Assembly (NCBI GenBank): GCA_036501485.1
Contig: DASYAG010000019.1
Coordinates: 1 to 64,000 of the forward strand
Length of the DNA stretch: 64,000 nucleotides
From: PALSA-607 sp036501485
GTDB lineage: Bacteria; Actinomycetota; Actinomycetes; Acidothermales; Acidothermaceae
Reading direction: 5' to 3'
Shown: piece by piece, positions 32,203 through 41,415 of the stretch
Position numbering within the stretch: the first letter of the stretch is position 1
Layout: each line of letters starts with the position of its first letter
Made by a program: the position numbers and the translations under genes
Notes under the pieces: generated by a model
Told to the model about the DNA's origin: nothing
Databases searched by the model: none
The model's input: only the letters and a program-made list of their open reading frames with translations

Positions 32203-34929
32203 CTACCGGAGCGACGCCGGCAGTTCGCGCCGGGAGGCGATCCCGAGCTGCTGGAAGATGTTGCGCAGGTGGTATTCCACCGTCTTCACCGAGAGGTACA
32301 GCTCCTCGGCGATCTCTTTGTTGGTCTTGCCGGCGGCGGCGAGACGGGCGACGGCGAGCTCCGCGCGGCTGAGCCCAAAGGTCGCCGGAGCCGTAGCAAC
32401 CACCGGCACCGACAGTGCGGCGAGCTCAGCCGCGCAGGTCTGCACGTAGGGGTCCGCCCCAAGCTCAGAGAAGAGCCCATGAGCTGCCTCGAGGAGTGAA
32501 ACGGCGGCCGGCCGATCAACCGACGCACGCTTGCGGCGTCCGTCATCAAGCTTTACCAACGCCTGCTCGAACGGCATCGACACACCGATCAACCGTGCCG
32601 CCGCAAATGCCGCGTCCGTGCCGGCAACATCGCCACGAGCAAAGGCGAGACTGCCTTGGCATCGAGCAAGCGAGAGCGCGGCCGACGCCAACCCGCCGTC
32701 CGGCATTGACGACGAGAACGCATCGAGTGCCGACTGCGCATCGTCAAGCCGGTCGATGCCGATCAATGCGTCGGCTTCCATCGCACGCCAGTTGAAGATG
32801 CCAGGACGCCCGCCGACGTCGTCGAGCTTCGTCGCGCGCACCGACTCCGTCGCGGCGAGCACCGCAAGCCAATCGCCACGCGCACATCCGAGGGCCGCCG
32901 CAGCAACGGCAGCAGCAGCGATCGCCAATACAGTCGGAAAACGGACGGCGGCTGCTCGCGCAGCGGCCACGTTGGCCCGAGCTGCCGGCCATTGTCCGCG
33001 AAACGCGAAGACCTGGGCCGCCTGCCCATGCGCCCGAGCTAGGTCCAACGGGCGATCGGCGTCCTGCGCCAGCGAGATCGCTACCTCCGCATGCGCGAGC
33101 GCTGCGTCCCAGTCACCGCGACGAAAGTGCGCATCACTTAGGTATGTCAGGCACGGCACCGGGTACGTCGACGGCAACCCGGCGCGCAGGCGCGCCGCCG
33201 CAACAGCCAGATCGGCGATCGCTGCGGACAGGTCGTCGGTGTACACCCTGAGCATCCCGCGCATGATCAATGCGTCGGTGTCCGCAAGTGGCACCTCGTT
33301 CGGCGAAGCAGGCAAGAAGCCCAGCGCCATCAGGCCGGATGTGCTGCGGCCCGCTGTGGCAAGTGCGTACGCCTGCGCCGTACACGCCATCGCGCGCAAC
33401 GGCGAGCCCGCGACCGTGGCCTCAACTGCCCGGCTCGCCCAGTCAAGACCTTGCTGAGGTCGACCGGAGATCGCCATGAGGTTGGCCAGCGATGTTGCCG
33501 CGCGAGCGCCGATCTCGGTTTCGACCACGCGATCGTGCGTTTCCCAAGCAGCCAGGAGGCGCTGCTCTGCAGTGGGCGACCCGGTGAAGACTCCGAGTAG
33601 TCCGACCAAAGCGTCGCACCGAGCGCTGCTGGCGGTGCACGAACTCAAGACCCGCGCCGCTGCCGCCGTGTCGGCAGAACTCAGCAGCACAGCTGCGGCG
33701 TCGAGCAAACGACGTTCGCGATCGGCGGCCGCTAACGACAAGGCCGCCGCCTGTTCCATCGCCCACGCAGAAGCCGCAGCGTCACCCGCGTCTGACGCGG
33801 CCCGCCCGGCCGTTTCGAGTTCCCTTGCGAGCTCCTCATCGGGGCCGAGTGACGCCGCGACCCGGTGGACCAATCGGGGTCGGCCGGCGAGTAGATCGGC
33901 TGCTCGCGCGTGCAGCGCCCGGCGCCGCGTCGGGCTCAGGTCGTTGTAGATCGCGGCCCGATACAACGGATGCGCGAACGTCACCTCCGACGAGCCACTC
34001 TCCGCGACGAGTTCGGTCGCGATGGCCCCGTCGACCTCGTGCGGCGAGCCCGCCAGTTCCGCGAGTGCCATCACGACGGACGTCGGCGAGTGCTGTCCGA
34101 GCACCGCTGCGGCTGCAAGGAATGCTTGCGTCGACGCCGGCAGCGCTCCCACTCGGGTCAGGATCACCGACGACAACCCTCGAGGCGCCGGGAGTCCAGC
34201 ATTTCCCGCCGGGCTCAAGCCCTCGACACCAATCTCGTCGAGTAACGCCCGGCAGTAGAGCGCGTTGCCTTTCGTGTGCACCGCGAGCTCGGACGCTGCC
34301 CTGTCGGACAACGCACCCAGCCCGAGGTCACTCGCCAGTTGGGTGAGGTCGGCGGAACTCAGACCGCCGACACGGATCTTGGTTACTCGAGAGTCGCCGG
34401 CGACGAACCGTGCCCAAGCGGCGTCGTCCAACTCACCTGTGCGACTCGATACGACCGTCAGCACCTTGTCGGCGCGCAACCTTCGCAAGGCGAACAGGAG
34501 GGCACGCGATGAGGGCCGATCCACCCACTGAAGGTCTTCGATCGAGACAACGACCACCTGGTCGGCGTCCTGCAACTGATCGAAGAACGCGAGCAGCTGC
34601 GACCCGGCCGCGATCGGATCAAGCCCGGGCTCGGTGAAGGTTCCAGGGTGCAACTGGTCGACGATTCCGTACGACAGCAACGTCTCTGCTTCGTCGCCAC
34701 CGACTTCAACGATCACGGCGTCGGGAATCGAGCCAAGGAAGTGAGACAGCAAGGTCGATTTGCCCGCGCCGGCTTCGCCCTCGATGAAAACGATCTGCGG
34801 CTGACCCGTTCGGGCGGCGGCGAGACGCTGCTCAAGGATGTGGAGTTCGGGCTGCCGCCCAACGAAGCCAACTGTGGCGCTCACGAAGTTCACGGTACTG
34901 GCCGCAGTCGCGACAAGTAGTCGGGCCAT
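32203..34929 (-). CDS. LuxR-family ATP-binding regulator (LAL type)
   Basis: The 908-residue protein starts MARLLVATAAS and has VGFVGRQPELHILEQRL, Walker A GEAGAGKST (near residues 48-56), Walker B-like VVVSIEDLQWVD near 125-136, a long TPR-like region and a C-terminal LuxR domain (LSRAELAVARLAAAGKTNKE, then LSVKTVEYHLRNIFQQLG). The reading frame extends to 35277 but would run through the divergent MFS gene start; ATG 34929 or GTG 34893 are realistic. The MMPL module lies directly downstream on the same strand and is its most likely target. The ligand is unknown. Confidence 0.87.
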   Translation of the reverse strand: MARLLVATAASTVNFVSATVGFVGRQPELHILEQRLAAARTGQPQIVFIEGEAGAGKSTLLSHFLGSIPDAVIVEVGGDEAETLLSYGIVDQLHPGTFTEPGLDPIAAGSQLLAFFDQLQDADQVVVVSIEDLQWVDRPSSRALLFALRRLRADKVLTVVSSRTGELDDAAWARFVAGDSRVTKIRVGGLSSADLTQLASDLGLGALSDRAASELAVHTKGNALYCRALLDEIGVEGLSPAGNAGLPAPRGLSSVILTRVGALPASTQAFLAAAAVLGQHSPTSVVMALAELAGSPHEVDGAIATELVAESGSSEVTFAHPLYRAAIYNDLSPTRRRALHARAADLLAGRPRLVHRVAASLGPDEELARELETAGRAASDAGDAAASAWAMEQAAALSLAAADRERRLLDAAAVLLSSADTAAAARVLSSCTASSARCDALVGLLGVFTGSPTAEQRLLAAWETHDRVVETEIGARAATSLANLMAISGRPQQGLDWASRAVEATVAGSPLRAMACTAQAYALATAGRSTSGLMALGFLPASPNEVPLADTDALIMRGMLRVYTDDLSAAIADLAVAAARLRAGLPSTYPVPCLTYLSDAHFRRGDWDAALAHAEVAISLAQDADRPLDLARAHGQAAQVFAFRGQWPAARANVAAARAAAVRFPTVLAIAAAAVAAAALGCARGDWLAVLAATESVRATKLDDVGGRPGIFNWRAMEADALIGIDRLDDAQSALDAFSSSMPDGGLASAALSLARCQGSLAFARGDVAGTDAAFAAARLIGVSMPFEQALVKLDDGRRKRASVDRPAAVSLLEAAHGLFSELGADPYVQTCAAELAALSVPVVATAPATFGLSRAELAVARLAAAGKTNKEIAEELYLSVKTVEYHLRNIFQQLGIASRRELPASLR

Positions 34930-34977
34930 ACTGCAGGTGAGCCCGAGACTTCGAGCGCCTACCCCGACAGGGGATTG

Positions 34978-36225
34978 ATGACATCGCTTGCGGGCCCACA
35001 GCGTTCGGCCCGCTGGCAGATGCTTGGAATCATCTGTCTTGGCGTGATCGCGCTGACCCTGAACTGGTTCGACGTTGCACCCGCGTTTCCGCGGATCGGC
35101 AGCGAGTTCCATGTCGGGCTCGGGTCGCTGAGTTACCTCATCTCGTTGTACATCGTCGGGTACGGGCTCGCGCACATTCCGAGCGGAATGCTGGCCACGG
35201 CGATCGGTCTGAAGAAGACCGTGGTGCTCGGTCTGATTGTGCAGGGATTCGCCGGCGTGATGTCGGGGTTGTCGCACAACTACACCGAGCTCGAGGTGTT
35301 CCGCGTCGTCAGTGGAATCGGCGGATCGGTGTTCATTGCAGTCGGCTGGGCCGCAATCGTTGTCTGGTTCGACGGAAAAGATCTGACGCTCGCGCTAGGA
35401 GTCTTTGGCGGAGCCGCGTTCAGTGGCGGAGCCGCACTGGCCCTGTACGTGTGGCTCTATGTGCAGCGAGCGACGAGCTGGCATGCGTCACTCGTTCTTG
35501 CCGGCGCGTTCGAATTGCTTGTCGCGGTCGCAACCTTCGCGATGTTTCGCATCCCCGACAGGGCGGCGACACTCGGCGGGGTGCGGTTCGACCGTGCGGC
35601 GATGCGAACCCTGCTAGCGACCAGAGACCTGTGGATCTACGGCATCGCGCTGCTCGGAGGATACGGCGCGTACTTCACGACCTCACAGCTGTTCGCCGAG
35701 TACGCGACGCTCGACCGGCACCTTGCAGCGTCTTCGGGAGGCTTGCTGTCAGCGGTCATCTTGCTGGCCGGAGTCCCGGCCAGCTTGGTCGGCGGTTACT
35801 GGGCCGACCGCAGCACGAACCTGCGGGCGTTCATCATCGGGTCACTAATCGCCGTTGCGGTGCTGCTCGTCTTGATCCCCGTCGTACCGACAGGCGCGCT
35901 CTGGGTGCTTGGCATCGGCATCGGTTTTTTCACGATCTTCGGGTTCGCGGCCTGGTCGGCAGTGCCGGCTCGGGTGTGCCACATCGACTACGAACACATC
36001 GGGACGGCAACCGGTCTGATGCTCTCGCTCGCGGCTGTCGGTGGCTTCTTCATTCCGATCGTCTTCGGGCACCTCGCGTCGCGGACGAGTTTCGATACCG
36101 GCTGGGTGTTCCTTGCCATCGTCTCGTTTGTCTTCGCGTTCGTTGGACTTGCCGGCCGCAACCCCGCAACAGACCGCGAGCGCGACGTCTTGGCCTCATC
36201 CCAGAGGCGGACCTCCTCCGTATAG
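34978..36225 (+). CDS. MFS transporter
   Basis: The 415-residue protein has 12 predicted membrane segments in two blocks with a central loop near residues 185-215. Segment GYGLAHIPSGMLATAIGLKK near residues 60-80 corresponds to the loop 2-3 motif region of the major facilitator superfamily. It starts at ATG 34978 (a TTG one codon upstream is less likely), with AGGGG just before. It is divergent from the LuxR-type regulator with only 48 bases between the starts. The substrate is not evident; organic acids or nitrate-type anions are handled by similar-looking members. Confidence 0.87.
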   Translation: MTSLAGPQRSARWQMLGIICLGVIALTLNWFDVAPAFPRIGSEFHVGLGSLSYLISLYIVGYGLAHIPSGMLATAIGLKKTVVLGLIVQGFAGVMSGLSHNYTELEVFRVVSGIGGSVFIAVGWAAIVVWFDGKDLTLALGVFGGAAFSGGAALALYVWLYVQRATSWHASLVLAGAFELLVAVATFAMFRIPDRAATLGGVRFDRAAMRTLLATRDLWIYGIALLGGYGAYFTTSQLFAEYATLDRHLAASSGGLLSAVILLAGVPASLVGGYWADRSTNLRAFIIGSLIAVAVLLVLIPVVPTGALWVLGIGIGFFTIFGFAAWSAVPARVCHIDYEHIGTATGLMLSLAAVGGFFIPIVFGHLASRTSFDTGWVFLAIVSFVFAFVGLAGRNPATDRERDVLASSQRRTSSV

Positions 36226-36237
36226 ATCCTCCCTTGC

Positions 36238-36512
36238 GTGGACTTGGTCGGCACGTCCGTCCAGGCAGACGGGGAGCTAGCTGTCTGCCCTACAGGACAG
36301 GTGGCAACTGGCGGCGGCAGCTACGGCCTCATCAGAGTTGCGGCAACGGGTGCGACTCAGGAAGCCGCCGATCTCTTCCTGTCCTATCTCCCGCGTTCGA
36401 CGGCACTGGCTGGGAGCCCGACTTCAGTCGCCTGGACGGGCAGGACTTCGATCCGACCGAACAACTTGACGTCACCGTGTTTGTCGTCTGTATCGACGGC
36501 ACGATCGGCTGA
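36238..36512 (+). pseudogene. Frameshifted remnant of a secreted CPxGxVxxGGG-type protein
   Basis: The 338-bp gap 36226-36563 has no intact gene. One frame from 36238 reads ADGELAVCPTGQVATGGGSY and on to about 36395. The next frame then reads FDGTGWEPDFSRLDGQDFD and ends LDVTVFVVCIDGTIG with a stop at 36510-36512. A CPxGxVxxGGG start, a central GW and a final VxVxxxC are the hallmarks of a domain common in secreted actinobacterial proteins. The missing signal peptide and the frame change mark it as dead, unless a sequencing error explains the shift. Confidence 0.6.
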
Positions 36513-36563
36513 CCCTTTCACTCTTGTCGAATCCGATCGGTCGCTCTAGAGTAACCGTTACCT

Positions 36564-36893
36564 ATGAGCAACCAATCAGCAGACGTCATTTTCGATGCGC
36601 TCGGCGACCCCGTGCGCCGCCGAATCCTGGAACTTCTTCGCGACGGCCCTTCGCCGGTCGGCCAACTGGCTGACCGGCTTCCGGTCGGTCGACCAGCGGT
36701 CAGCAAGCACCTGAAGGTGTTGAGCGGCGCCGGTCTGATCGAACACCAAAGCGTCGGCACTAGAAATCTGTATTCGCTCGCGCCCGCCGGATTGGCCGTC
36801 GCGCAGCAGTGGCTGGTGCGCACCTGGGACGTCGCACTGGCCCGTTACACAGCCGCCGTGAGAACCCCTAAGCCATCGAGGAGATCGCGATGA
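36564..36893 (+). CDS. ArsR-family winged-helix regulator
   Basis: The 109-residue protein has the ArsR layout: IFDALGDPVRRRILELL near 9-25, GQLADRLPVGRPAVSKHLKVL recognition region near 33-53, and the wing ending in RNLYSLAPAGL. No metal-binding Cys are present. Members of this subgroup pair with SRPBCC (AHSA1) proteins, and here the stop overlaps the SRPBCC-YCII gene by ATGA. It probably represses its own operon. Confidence 0.92.
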   Translation: MSNQSADVIFDALGDPVRRRILELLRDGPSPVGQLADRLPVGRPAVSKHLKVLSGAGLIEHQSVGTRNLYSLAPAGLAVAQQWLVRTWDVALARYTAAVRTPKPSRRSR

Positions 36894-37678
36894 GTCCCCT
36901 TGCACCCATCCGGCGCGAAGTCCTCGTTGACGCAGACCCCGTTCGAGCATTCGTTGTGTTCACCGAGCAGATCGGGAGCTGGTGGCCGGTCGCATCGCAC
37001 AGCGTGCACGGTGAAGGTTCAACGGTCATCTTCGAGAGCAACCATTTCATCGAAGTCGCCGGCGATGGGCAACGAATCGAGTGGGGCACCGTCACCGAAT
37101 GGCTGCCAGGAGAACGCCTCGCATTCAACTGGTATCCGAGCGCGGACGCCGACCGTGCGAGCCACGTCACGGTTAGCTTCGCCGCCATCAACGAGCAGAC
37201 CTTGGTGACCCTGGTTCACGCAGGGTGGGAAGTGTTCGCCGACCCGGCAGATACCCGCGCCGAGTACGACGAGGGTTGGCCGGTAGTGCTCGCCGGACTC
37301 GCGGAACACATAGCCAACGCCGAATTAGAGCAGGACGACGGTGATGACACGTGGGTCGCGCTGCTGCATCGCCCAGGCCCAAACGCACCGCGCGAAGGTT
37401 CCGTCTTCGAGGCACCCGGCTTCGGTGACCACGTCGCGTTTCTTTCCCGAATGCGCAACGAGGGACTACTAGTCGCGGCCGGTCCGTTGCTCGACGCCGC
37501 CGGTGAGGGCATGACCGTGCTGCGGCTTCCCGGCGCGAACCGATTGGACGAAGCACGCGACCTGGCCATGAAGGCAGATGCAAGCGTGGCCAACGGTTTC
37601 TTCACTGTAGAAGTTCGACCGTGGCAGGTCATGCTGCAAGCCGTACCGCCTGTCTTGACTGGCAGCGAAGGCGATTGA
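36890..37678 (+). CDS. SRPBCC (AHSA1)-YCII fusion protein
   Basis: Residues 1-145 of this 262-residue protein form an AHSA1-like START/SRPBCC domain (VFTEQIGSWWPV, later IEWGTVTEWLPGERLAFNWY and WEVFADPADTRAEYDEGW). Residues 150-250 resemble a YCII domain (VALLHRPGPNAP, FLSRMRNEGLLVAAGPL, ending in VRPWQVM). Both folds bind small hydrophobic or polar ligands. The gene overlaps the ArsR regulator by 4 bases, a common pairing. Ligand unknown. Confidence 0.85.
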   Translation: MSPLAPIRREVLVDADPVRAFVVFTEQIGSWWPVASHSVHGEGSTVIFESNHFIEVAGDGQRIEWGTVTEWLPGERLAFNWYPSADADRASHVTVSFAAINEQTLVTLVHAGWEVFADPADTRAEYDEGWPVVLAGLAEHIANAELEQDDGDDTWVALLHRPGPNAPREGSVFEAPGFGDHVAFLSRMRNEGLLVAAGPLLDAAGEGMTVLRLPGANRLDEARDLAMKADASVANGFFTVEVRPWQVMLQAVPPVLTGSEGD

Positions 37679-37707
37679 CGATGGTACTTAAGGAACGCAT
37701 CGAATGC

Positions 37708-37712
37708 GGAGG
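37708..37712 (+). promoter_or_regulatory. Ribosome binding site deciding the 37719 start
   Basis: GGAGG, 6 bases before ATG 37719. It overlaps the alternative start at 37704, which makes that start unlikely. Confidence 0.55.
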
Positions 37713-37718
37713 CAGCTG

Positions 37719-38069
37719 ATGTCGGCCGCCGAAATCGACGGCCACCTGGGCCAACTCGAGGAGCCGAAACACTCGACGCTGCAACAGCTGCGCCGCGACA
37801 TCCTCAGCGTGGTCCCCGACGCTGAGCAATGCCTGTCGTACGCCGTGCCTGGATTCAATGTTGCCGGCAAAACTATCGCCGGGTTTGCCGCCTTCAAGAA
37901 CCACCTGAGCTACCTCCCCCACAGTGGCTCGGTGTTTGCACAATTAGCTAATGAGCTGGCTGCTTATCAGAAATCGACCGGCGCGCTGCGCTTCGCGGTC
38001 GACCAACCGCTGCCTCGCGAGCTGGTCGAGAAGTTGATCGTTGTTCGACTGCGACTGTCGGGCCAGTGA
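37719..38069 (+). CDS. DUF1801-family protein
   Basis: The 116-residue protein contains LRRDILSVVPDAEQCLSYAVP and the motif KTIAGFAAFKNHLSYLPHSG, typical of DUF1801 (YdhG-like) proteins. I chose ATG 37719 since GGAGG lies at 37708-37712, 6 bases upstream; ATG 37704 lacks a site. It is 40 bases downstream of the SRPBCC-YCII gene and may be in the same transcript. Its role is unknown; relatives are small soluble proteins often found with ArsR/AHSA1 genes. Confidence 0.83.
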   Translation: MSAAEIDGHLGQLEEPKHSTLQQLRRDILSVVPDAEQCLSYAVPGFNVAGKTIAGFAAFKNHLSYLPHSGSVFAQLANELAAYQKSTGALRFAVDQPLPRELVEKLIVVRLRLSGQ

Positions 38070-38087
38070 ACCCCGTACCGTGACGCC

Positions 38088-38486
38088 ATGACGCGCTTTG
38101 TGATTGATCCGCCGACGCTCGTTCTGCTTGCCGAAGACGGTCGTTCGATCAACCCGGCTCACCAGCTTGTCGCCCCGAACTCGATTCGCTCGCAGGCGCT
38201 CGATCTACTGCTGCAGAGCGTGAACACGGGCGAACTCAGCGACAAGGCTGCTCTCGATCTCCACGAGCGGATGACCGAGTTGAAGATTCGCGTACTCGGT
38301 GATCGTGTGTCGCGACGGCTCGCGTGGCGAACAGTGCGGGAACACAACTGGACGACGATCCGAGAGGCCGAGTACATCGCGATCACGAAGCTCCAGGCCG
38401 ATGCGCTCATCGCGACCGACCCGGAGCTCGCGGCCAAGGCCTCAGGTCTGGTGCCGCTCGCCAGGGTGAGCGAGCTCTACACCTAA
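38088..38486 (+). CDS. PIN-like domain protein, 132 residues
   Basis: The protein begins MTRFVIDPPTLV with an acidic residue at the end of strand 1, has a helical middle (LLLQSVNTGELSDKAALDLH) and later EAEYIAITKLQADALIATDP. The latter has the order of acidic and small residues seen in strands 3-4 of PIN nucleases (AxYLAL...AxLvTxD). PIN proteins are usually toxin RNases of type II modules, but no antitoxin gene is adjacent. Catalysis cannot be confirmed by eye. Confidence 0.68.
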   Translation: MTRFVIDPPTLVLLAEDGRSINPAHQLVAPNSIRSQALDLLLQSVNTGELSDKAALDLHERMTELKIRVLGDRVSRRLAWRTVREHNWTTIREAEYIAITKLQADALIATDPELAAKASGLVPLARVSELYT

Positions 38487-38499
38487 CCGGCCACGTTGC

Positions 38500-39330
38500 T
38501 CACGCGTCACCACGCACGAGTCGATACGCGGCCGCGGTAGTGAGCAGGATCGCGTATCCGCAGAACACGACGAATCCGATCCAGGGCGACAGTGCATGGC
38601 TTGGTCCAGCGCCAAACACGGTCGCTCCGGCGTTGGACGGGAGGTACGGGTCGAGGTTGTTGCTGATCGATGCCGGGAGCAGCGCGGTCAGCTGGGGAAT
38701 CACGAAGAAGGTACCGACGAACGCCGAGATCGAGGCGGCCGTGTTGCGCAGCAGCGCACCGAGCGCGAGGCCAATCATTCCTGCAATGGTCACGTACAGG
38801 GCGGCACCGACAACTGATCGCAGCGCACCCGGTGCACTAATCGCGACGTTCAGATGGTGGCTGGCGAGCAGCGACTGTCCGAGGTAGAACGACGTCACAG
38901 CTGCTGCCAATGACAGTGTGAACACGACGCCGGCAAACACTGACAGCTTGCCCCACAGCACTGGAAGGCGACGCGGTACGGCAGTCAGTGACGCGCGGAT
39001 CATGCCGGTGCTGTACTCGCTGCTGATCAGCAGCACACCGAGCACGCCAATCGCCAGCTGCGCCAGGCTGAAGCCGGCCAGACTCGTCGTGACGGCACTA
39101 AATGTGTTCCGTTCACTGGCGTTGAATGTGTGGTACTCGCCTGCGACCACCGAGGAGAACAACGTACTGACGCCGATCATCAAAACGACTGCAACGAGCA
39201 GCGTCCAGACGGTAGAGCGAACAGTCCGGAACTTCGTCCATTCCGATCGCACGATGCGTCGTTGCGTGACTCGAATGTCAGATCCGATGGAACTGGCCCG
39301 AACGAGTGGGATAGCGACCGCGGCACTCAT
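38500..39330 (-). CDS. ABC transporter permease (ABC-2 type)
   Basis: The 276-residue permease begins MSAAVAIPLVRASS, has a cytoplasmic RIVRSEWTKFRTVRSTVWTL helix and six membrane segments, the usual ABC-2 (NatB/BcrB-like) plan. The ATG at 39330 overlaps the ATPase stop by ATGA. With the ATPase it forms an exporter of the type used for antimicrobials or lipids. The open frame continues to 39465 but that part lies within the ATPase gene. Confidence 0.9.
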   Translation of the reverse strand: MSAAVAIPLVRASSIGSDIRVTQRRIVRSEWTKFRTVRSTVWTLLVAVVLMIGVSTLFSSVVAGEYHTFNASERNTFSAVTTSLAGFSLAQLAIGVLGVLLISSEYSTGMIRASLTAVPRRLPVLWGKLSVFAGVVFTLSLAAAVTSFYLGQSLLASHHLNVAISAPGALRSVVGAALYVTIAGMIGLALGALLRNTAASISAFVGTFFVIPQLTALLPASISNNLDPYLPSNAGATVFGAGPSHALSPWIGFVVFCGYAILLTTAAAYRLVRGDA

Positions 39331-40262
39331 CGGGTGCCCACGATCTCGGTGTTCGTGGCCGTGATGGAGCGGTAGTCGACAGAGTCGTGAGTCAGTTCCA
39401 TGAATGCCTCCTCGAGTGATGCGTGTTGGGGTGAGAGTTCGTAAATGGGGAGCTGCGCCTGCCACGCCGTGTGGCCGATCTGCTCGGCCGTAAGGCCTTG
39501 CACCTCCAGGACGCCGACCTGCTCGCTAGTCACGGCCACGTCGGGTCCGTACAGCAGATCGCGCAGCTCCGCCGCTGCAGGAGTGCGCACGATGACGGTG
39601 CTTCCGCTCGCCCGGGAGATGAAGTCGGCGACTGTCGTGTCGGCGATGAGCCGACCTCGTCCGACGACGACGAGCCTGGTCGCCGTCAGTGCCATCTCGC
39701 TCATGAGGTGCGACGAGATGAACACTGTTCGGCCTTGCGCTGCGAGTGCTGTCAGGGTGGTGCGGATCCACAACACGCCTTCTGGGTCGAGCCCGTTGAC
39801 CGGCTCATCGAGGACGACCACGCTGGGGTCGCCCAGTAGTGCGGACGCCACCCCGAGTCGTTGACCCATGCCGAGGGAGAAGCCACCGACGCGCTTACTT
39901 GCGACGTCCCGCAAGCCGACCATGTCGATCACTTCGTCGACGCGGCGCTTGCTGATGCCATTGGTTTGAGCGAGGGCGAGTAGGTGGTTGCCGGCCGAGC
40001 GGCCGGTGTGGACGGCCTTCGCCTCGAGCAAGACACCGAGCTCGGCCATGGGTGCCTGGCACTCGTGGTAGTCCTTGCCGTTCACTCGCACTTGGCCGCC
40101 GGTCGGTCTGTCCAAACCCGCGATCATCCGCATCGTCGTCGACTTGCCTGCACCGTTCGGGCCGAGGAAACCAGTCACGATTCCCGACTGAACAGTGAAG
40201 CTCAGGTCATCGACCGCGAGCTTGTCACCGTATTTCTTGCTGAGGTTCTCGACCTCGATCAT
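39327..40262 (-). CDS. ABC transporter ATP-binding protein
   Basis: The 311-residue ATPase has Walker A GPNGAGKST near residues 36-44, signature FSLGMGQRLGVASAL, Walker B VVVLDEPVNGLD and the H-loop FISSHLMSE. The C-terminal 90 residues are the extra domain of BcrA/CcmA-like drug or bacteriocin exporters. It is coupled to the permease and lies downstream of the DUF4386 gene, a 93-residue protein and a MalT-type regulator on the same strand. Confidence 0.94.
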   Translation of the reverse strand: MIEVENLSKKYGDKLAVDDLSFTVQSGIVTGFLGPNGAGKSTTMRMIAGLDRPTGGQVRVNGKDYHECQAPMAELGVLLEAKAVHTGRSAGNHLLALAQTNGISKRRVDEVIDMVGLRDVASKRVGGFSLGMGQRLGVASALLGDPSVVVLDEPVNGLDPEGVLWIRTTLTALAAQGRTVFISSHLMSEMALTATRLVVVGRGRLIADTTVADFISRASGSTVIVRTPAAAELRDLLYGPDVAVTSEQVGVLEVQGLTAEQIGHTAWQAQLPIYELSPQHASLEEAFMELTHDSVDYRSITATNTEIVGTR

Positions 40263-40308
40263 TGCTGTTCCTCCATCTAGAAAGTCGGGGTTATTGAGCG
40301 AGCGCTAC

Positions 40309-41052
40309 TTACGCCGGGATGAGTTCCTTTTGAGCGGCGACAGGTGCCGCGTCAGACGCTGTGATCGGCGACGGGCTAAAGCCCTTGACGATCAGGCGCA
40401 CACCGAGCGAGAACTCCCATGCGGCGATCGGCAGTGTCGCGAGTGCCGACCACGGCGAGCTGGGTGAGTTGTGGCCGAGCAGTGTTGCGACTACGGCGCT
40501 GGCGAGCAGCGGTGCGCCGACGAGTCCCATCGTGGGGATGATGCGTGGCACGAGTCGCGACCGGTACATCAGCGAACCGAGGAGCACTCCATTGATCGCC
40601 GGCATGAGGGTCTGGCCGAGCAGCATCGTTGTCTTGTAGGTCGCGACATGCGATGCGCCGGTGGTGACAAGCGCGGCCGCATCTGCGGGCGACGACGCCG
40701 CGGTCTGTCGTAGTGTGACGATCGAAACGAGGCTCAGGACGCCAGTAAAGATCATGGCGGCTTCAAGGACGCGCAGTGTGACGAAGCCGAGTGCGGCACT
40801 CTCGTTCTGCCGTTTGATCACCGGGTACAGCGTGACTGCCGTGCCGATACCGGCGAGAGCGACGATCACTTCGAGGAGGCAGCCGAACAGCACAGCGTTC
40901 TGGCTGCCGGATCCGAGGATGAAGGCACCCGTGTGGTTCTTGACCTGGCTGTACATCCCGAGCGTGGGGATGGAGATGAATGTGACCACGTAGAAGATGC
41001 CGGCGACGAGCGCCTTCTTTCGCAACGGGGTCATAGGTGTAGTCGTTGTCAT
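40309..41052 (-). CDS. DUF4386-family membrane protein
   Basis: The 247-residue protein has six or so membrane helices with the family landmarks ALVAGIFYVVTFISIPTLG near residues 14-32, FGCLLEVIVALAGIGTAV, and a central ATYKTTMLLGQTLMPAINGVL. The ATG overlaps the stop of the 93-residue gene (ATGA). A related protein with an abnormal tail occurs at 25670-26458. In both cases a LuxR-type ATPase regulator lies upstream on the same strand. The molecular role is unknown. Confidence 0.85.
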   Translation of the reverse strand: MTTTTPMTPLRKKALVAGIFYVVTFISIPTLGMYSQVKNHTGAFILGSGSQNAVLFGCLLEVIVALAGIGTAVTLYPVIKRQNESAALGFVTLRVLEAAMIFTGVLSLVSIVTLRQTAASSPADAAALVTTGASHVATYKTTMLLGQTLMPAINGVLLGSLMYRSRLVPRIIPTMGLVGAPLLASAVVATLLGHNSPSSPWSALATLPIAAWEFSLGVRLIVKGFSPSPITASDAAPVAAQKELIPA

Positions 41053-41330
41053 TGCGGTCTCCTGTTGTCGATTGCGTGGACGGCGGGGTGGCGGGGGTCG
41101 ACGCGGGTCACAGAGACCAACGGCAACCCGATGTCGCGTACTTTCTGGAGCAAGCCATGCAGGGCGGCCTGGTCAATGACGGAGCCGCGAATGGCAGTGG
41201 TGCCGTCGCTGTCCTCTGTGAGGGTCAGCCCGTCGAACCAGGCGCTCCATCGGCTGCCGAGGTGGCCCTTGAGGCGGATCTCGTACTCGCCGGCCTCGTC
41301 CCACCCGCCGTCCGATGGCGTTCTGCTCAT
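41049..41330 (-). CDS. Conserved-looking 93-residue protein
   Basis: The product has EAGEYEIRLKGHLGSRWSAW, FDGLTLTEDSDGTTAIRG and AALHGLLQKVRDIGLPLVSV, a two-strand meander followed by a helix. Small proteins with RLxGHLxxRWxxWF...DxTxLxGxxxDQAALHGLL often accompany transporter or DUF4386 genes in actinobacteria. It is coupled to the DUF4386 gene and begins 85 bases after the MalT-type regulator ends. Function unknown. Confidence 0.78.
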   Translation of the reverse strand: MSRTPSDGGWDEAGEYEIRLKGHLGSRWSAWFDGLTLTEDSDGTTAIRGSVIDQAALHGLLQKVRDIGLPLVSVTRVDPRHPAVHAIDNRRPQ

Positions 41331-41415
41331 TTGATTTCCTCCAGTTCTTCTGGAGGGAAAGCTAGAAGCGGACGTGGTGAGGCAGCATCACCATGTGTGG
41401 TGATTGAGGTGGTGA

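Noticed and set aside
38088..38486. Complete VapBC toxin-antitoxin module
   Set aside because: Only a PIN-like protein is present; the upstream gene is DUF1801 and no small antitoxin frame with a ribosome site was found.
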